In this document: piece after piece, positions 6,475 through 7,405 of the stretch | Numbering within the stretch: the stretch's first letter is position 1 | Layout of the letters: each line of letters starts with the position of its first letter | From: Cytophagales bacterium | GTDB lineage: Bacteria > Bacteroidota > Bacteroidia > Cytophagales > Cyclobacteriaceae | NCBI GenBank assembly: GCA_024643485.1 | Contig: JAHEMU010000128.1 | Span: 1 to 7,405 of the forward strand | DNA: 7,405 nucleotides | Direction: 5' to 3' | Made by a program: the position numbers and the translations under genes | The notes under the pieces: generated by a model | The model's input: the letters and a program-made list of their open reading frames with translations, nothing else | Databases searched by the model: none | What the model was told of the DNA's origin: nothing

Positions 6475-7405
6475 TTGAATCAGAGAAAACTCACTCGCTT
6501 TCAGCTGTTTCTTCCGCTGTTTTTTTTAATATTTCTAATCACATTTGGGCTGGTACTAGGGCCGATGTTCTTTGGGGTAAATGCCATTCCTCTTGAAATT
6601 CTCTTTTTTCTGGCATCAGCTTTTACCATCGCAGAATTCCTCATTTTGGGTTTTACTTGGGAAGAATTACAACAAGCCATTCTCGATAAAATTGTCACAG
6701 GGTTTCCTGTGATTATGATTTTTTTTAGTATAGGTATTTTGATAGGTTCTTGGGTGATTTCTGGCACTATACCCATGTTGGTATATTATGGCATTTCGTT
6801 TATCAATGTGGAGTATATCTATTTGATTGCTTTCGTTGTACCTATTATATTTTCCATGTTAACAGGGACTTCCTGGGGGTCGGCAGCAACTATTGGAGTG
6901 GTAATCATGGGAATAGCCTCAGTTTCAGGCATGAATTTAGGAATAACTGCCGGCGCCATTATCGGGGGCGCTTATTTTGGAGATAAGTTGTCCCCCTTAT
7001 CGGATACGACTAACATCGCATCTATTGCGACAGGGGTAAATTTATATGCTCATGTTTCTTCGATGTTATATACCACAATCCCCTCTGCGATTATTGCATC
7101 CATATTGTACTTTTCTATGTCGTTTTTTTATCCACCCATTACAACGGTAGATAATTTGGCTCTTACAGGTGAAACTCTTACCGCCATTAGTTCCTTGTTT
7201 CATTTTAATATTTTGTTGATTATCCCTCCTGTAATTGTGCTTTGGGGTTCAATTTCAAAAAAAGCAACAGTCCCGGTAATGATTGTTTCGGCATTTTCAG
7301 CTTGTTTATTAGCGTTGATTTTCCAATCCTATTCTTGGCAAGATGTGATCAAAACATTGGTGTCGGGCTTTGACGTTTCCATGGCCACCCAAGTAAAGGG
7401 AATTC
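6475..7405 (+). CDS. Na+/H+ antiporter, NhaC family (5' part, runs off window; TTG start)
   Basis: Partial gene of about 310 codons, reading open to the window edge; NhaC proteins are usually about 430-480 residues, so roughly two thirds is present. The product is a polytopic inner-membrane antiporter exchanging protons for Na+ or, in related members such as MleN, coupling Na+ to malate/lactate exchange. Family marks: GSWVISGTIPMLVYYG (91-106), the GTSWGSAATIGVVIMGI segment (131-147), and the hallmark GAYFGDKLSPLSDTTN (165-180), where D170, D177 and neighbouring polar residues would be ion-binding candidates. Hydrophobic segments run throughout, the first at about 11-33. The start is inferred: no ATG occurs in any forward frame from 6423 to 6564, and in this frame a TAA at 6466-6468 is followed by TTG at 6475, giving NQRKLTRFQLFLPLFF, a normal NhaC-like N-terminus. 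The next ATG (6565) would delete TM1. It follows the esterase gene by 52 bp, so co-transcription is possible. Confidence 0.9.
   Translation, partial: MNQRKLTRFQLFLPLFFLIFLITFGLVLGPMFFGVNAIPLEILFFLASAFTIAEFLILGFTWEELQQAILDKIVTGFPVIMIFFSIGILIGSWVISGTIPMLVYYGISFINVEYIYLIAFVVPIIFSMLTGTSWGSAATIGVVIMGIASVSGMNLGITAGAIIGGAYFGDKLSPLSDTTNIASIATGVNLYAHVSSMLYTTIPSAIIASILYFSMSFFYPPITTVDNLALTGETLTAISSLFHFNILLIIPPVIVLWGSISKKATVPVMIVSAFSACLLALIFQSYSWQDVIKTLVSGFDVSMATQVKGI

Noticed and set aside
6501..6986. Open frames on both strands (91 codons reverse, 78 codons forward) over the antiporter region
   Set aside because: The overlapping forward frame from TTG 6475 carries unmistakable NhaC motifs across the same bases, so these are shadows.

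Overview
This 7.4 kb window looks like ordinary chromosomal DNA from a member of the Bacteroidota. The basis is its AT-rich composition, a TAnnTTTG-type promoter (TACCTTTG, reverse strand, near 5306-5313), no clear Shine-Dalgarno sequences before the genes, and gene families with a Bacteroidota flavour: a 790-residue duplicated MacB/FtsX-type permease, and a secreted esterase whose signal peptide ends in ...SAQ. A finer placement (Cytophagia- or Flavobacteriia-like) would be a guess.

Layout, left to right. 1-57 is a short untranslated end with nothing recognisable. 58-2430 (-) encodes a large two-repeat ABC transporter permease. 2431-2585 is a divergent intergenic region holding a strong imperfect hairpin. 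2586-3638 (+) encodes aldose 1-epimerase (GalM). After only 15 bp comes the convergent gene 3654-5288 (-) for an ABC-F ATPase, a soluble ribosome-associated family rather than a transporter. 5289-5564 is a 276-bp divergent intergenic region with the ABC-F promoter and AT-rich inverted repeats. 5565-6422 (+) encodes an exported alpha/beta-hydrolase esterase. 6475 to the window edge (+) is the 5' part of an NhaC-family Na+/H+ antiporter gene that appears to start at TTG.

The genes do not form one pathway. Adjacent genes are mostly divergent or convergent, so four of the five are probably separate transcription units; only the esterase and antiporter genes share direction closely enough (52 bp) to be possibly co-transcribed. 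Roles inferred from families are envelope transport or efflux (permease), hexose mutarotation (GalM), ribosome rescue or translation regulation (ABC-F), extracytoplasmic ester hydrolysis (esterase) and ion homeostasis (antiporter).

I looked for a novel system (CRISPR arrays, retron- or toxin-like small genes, mobile element ends, tRNA or rRNA, unusual repeats) and found none that I can support. The most notable unexplained signals are the hairpin at 2482-2523, the dyads upstream of the ABC-F gene, and the ATG-less start of the antiporter gene.
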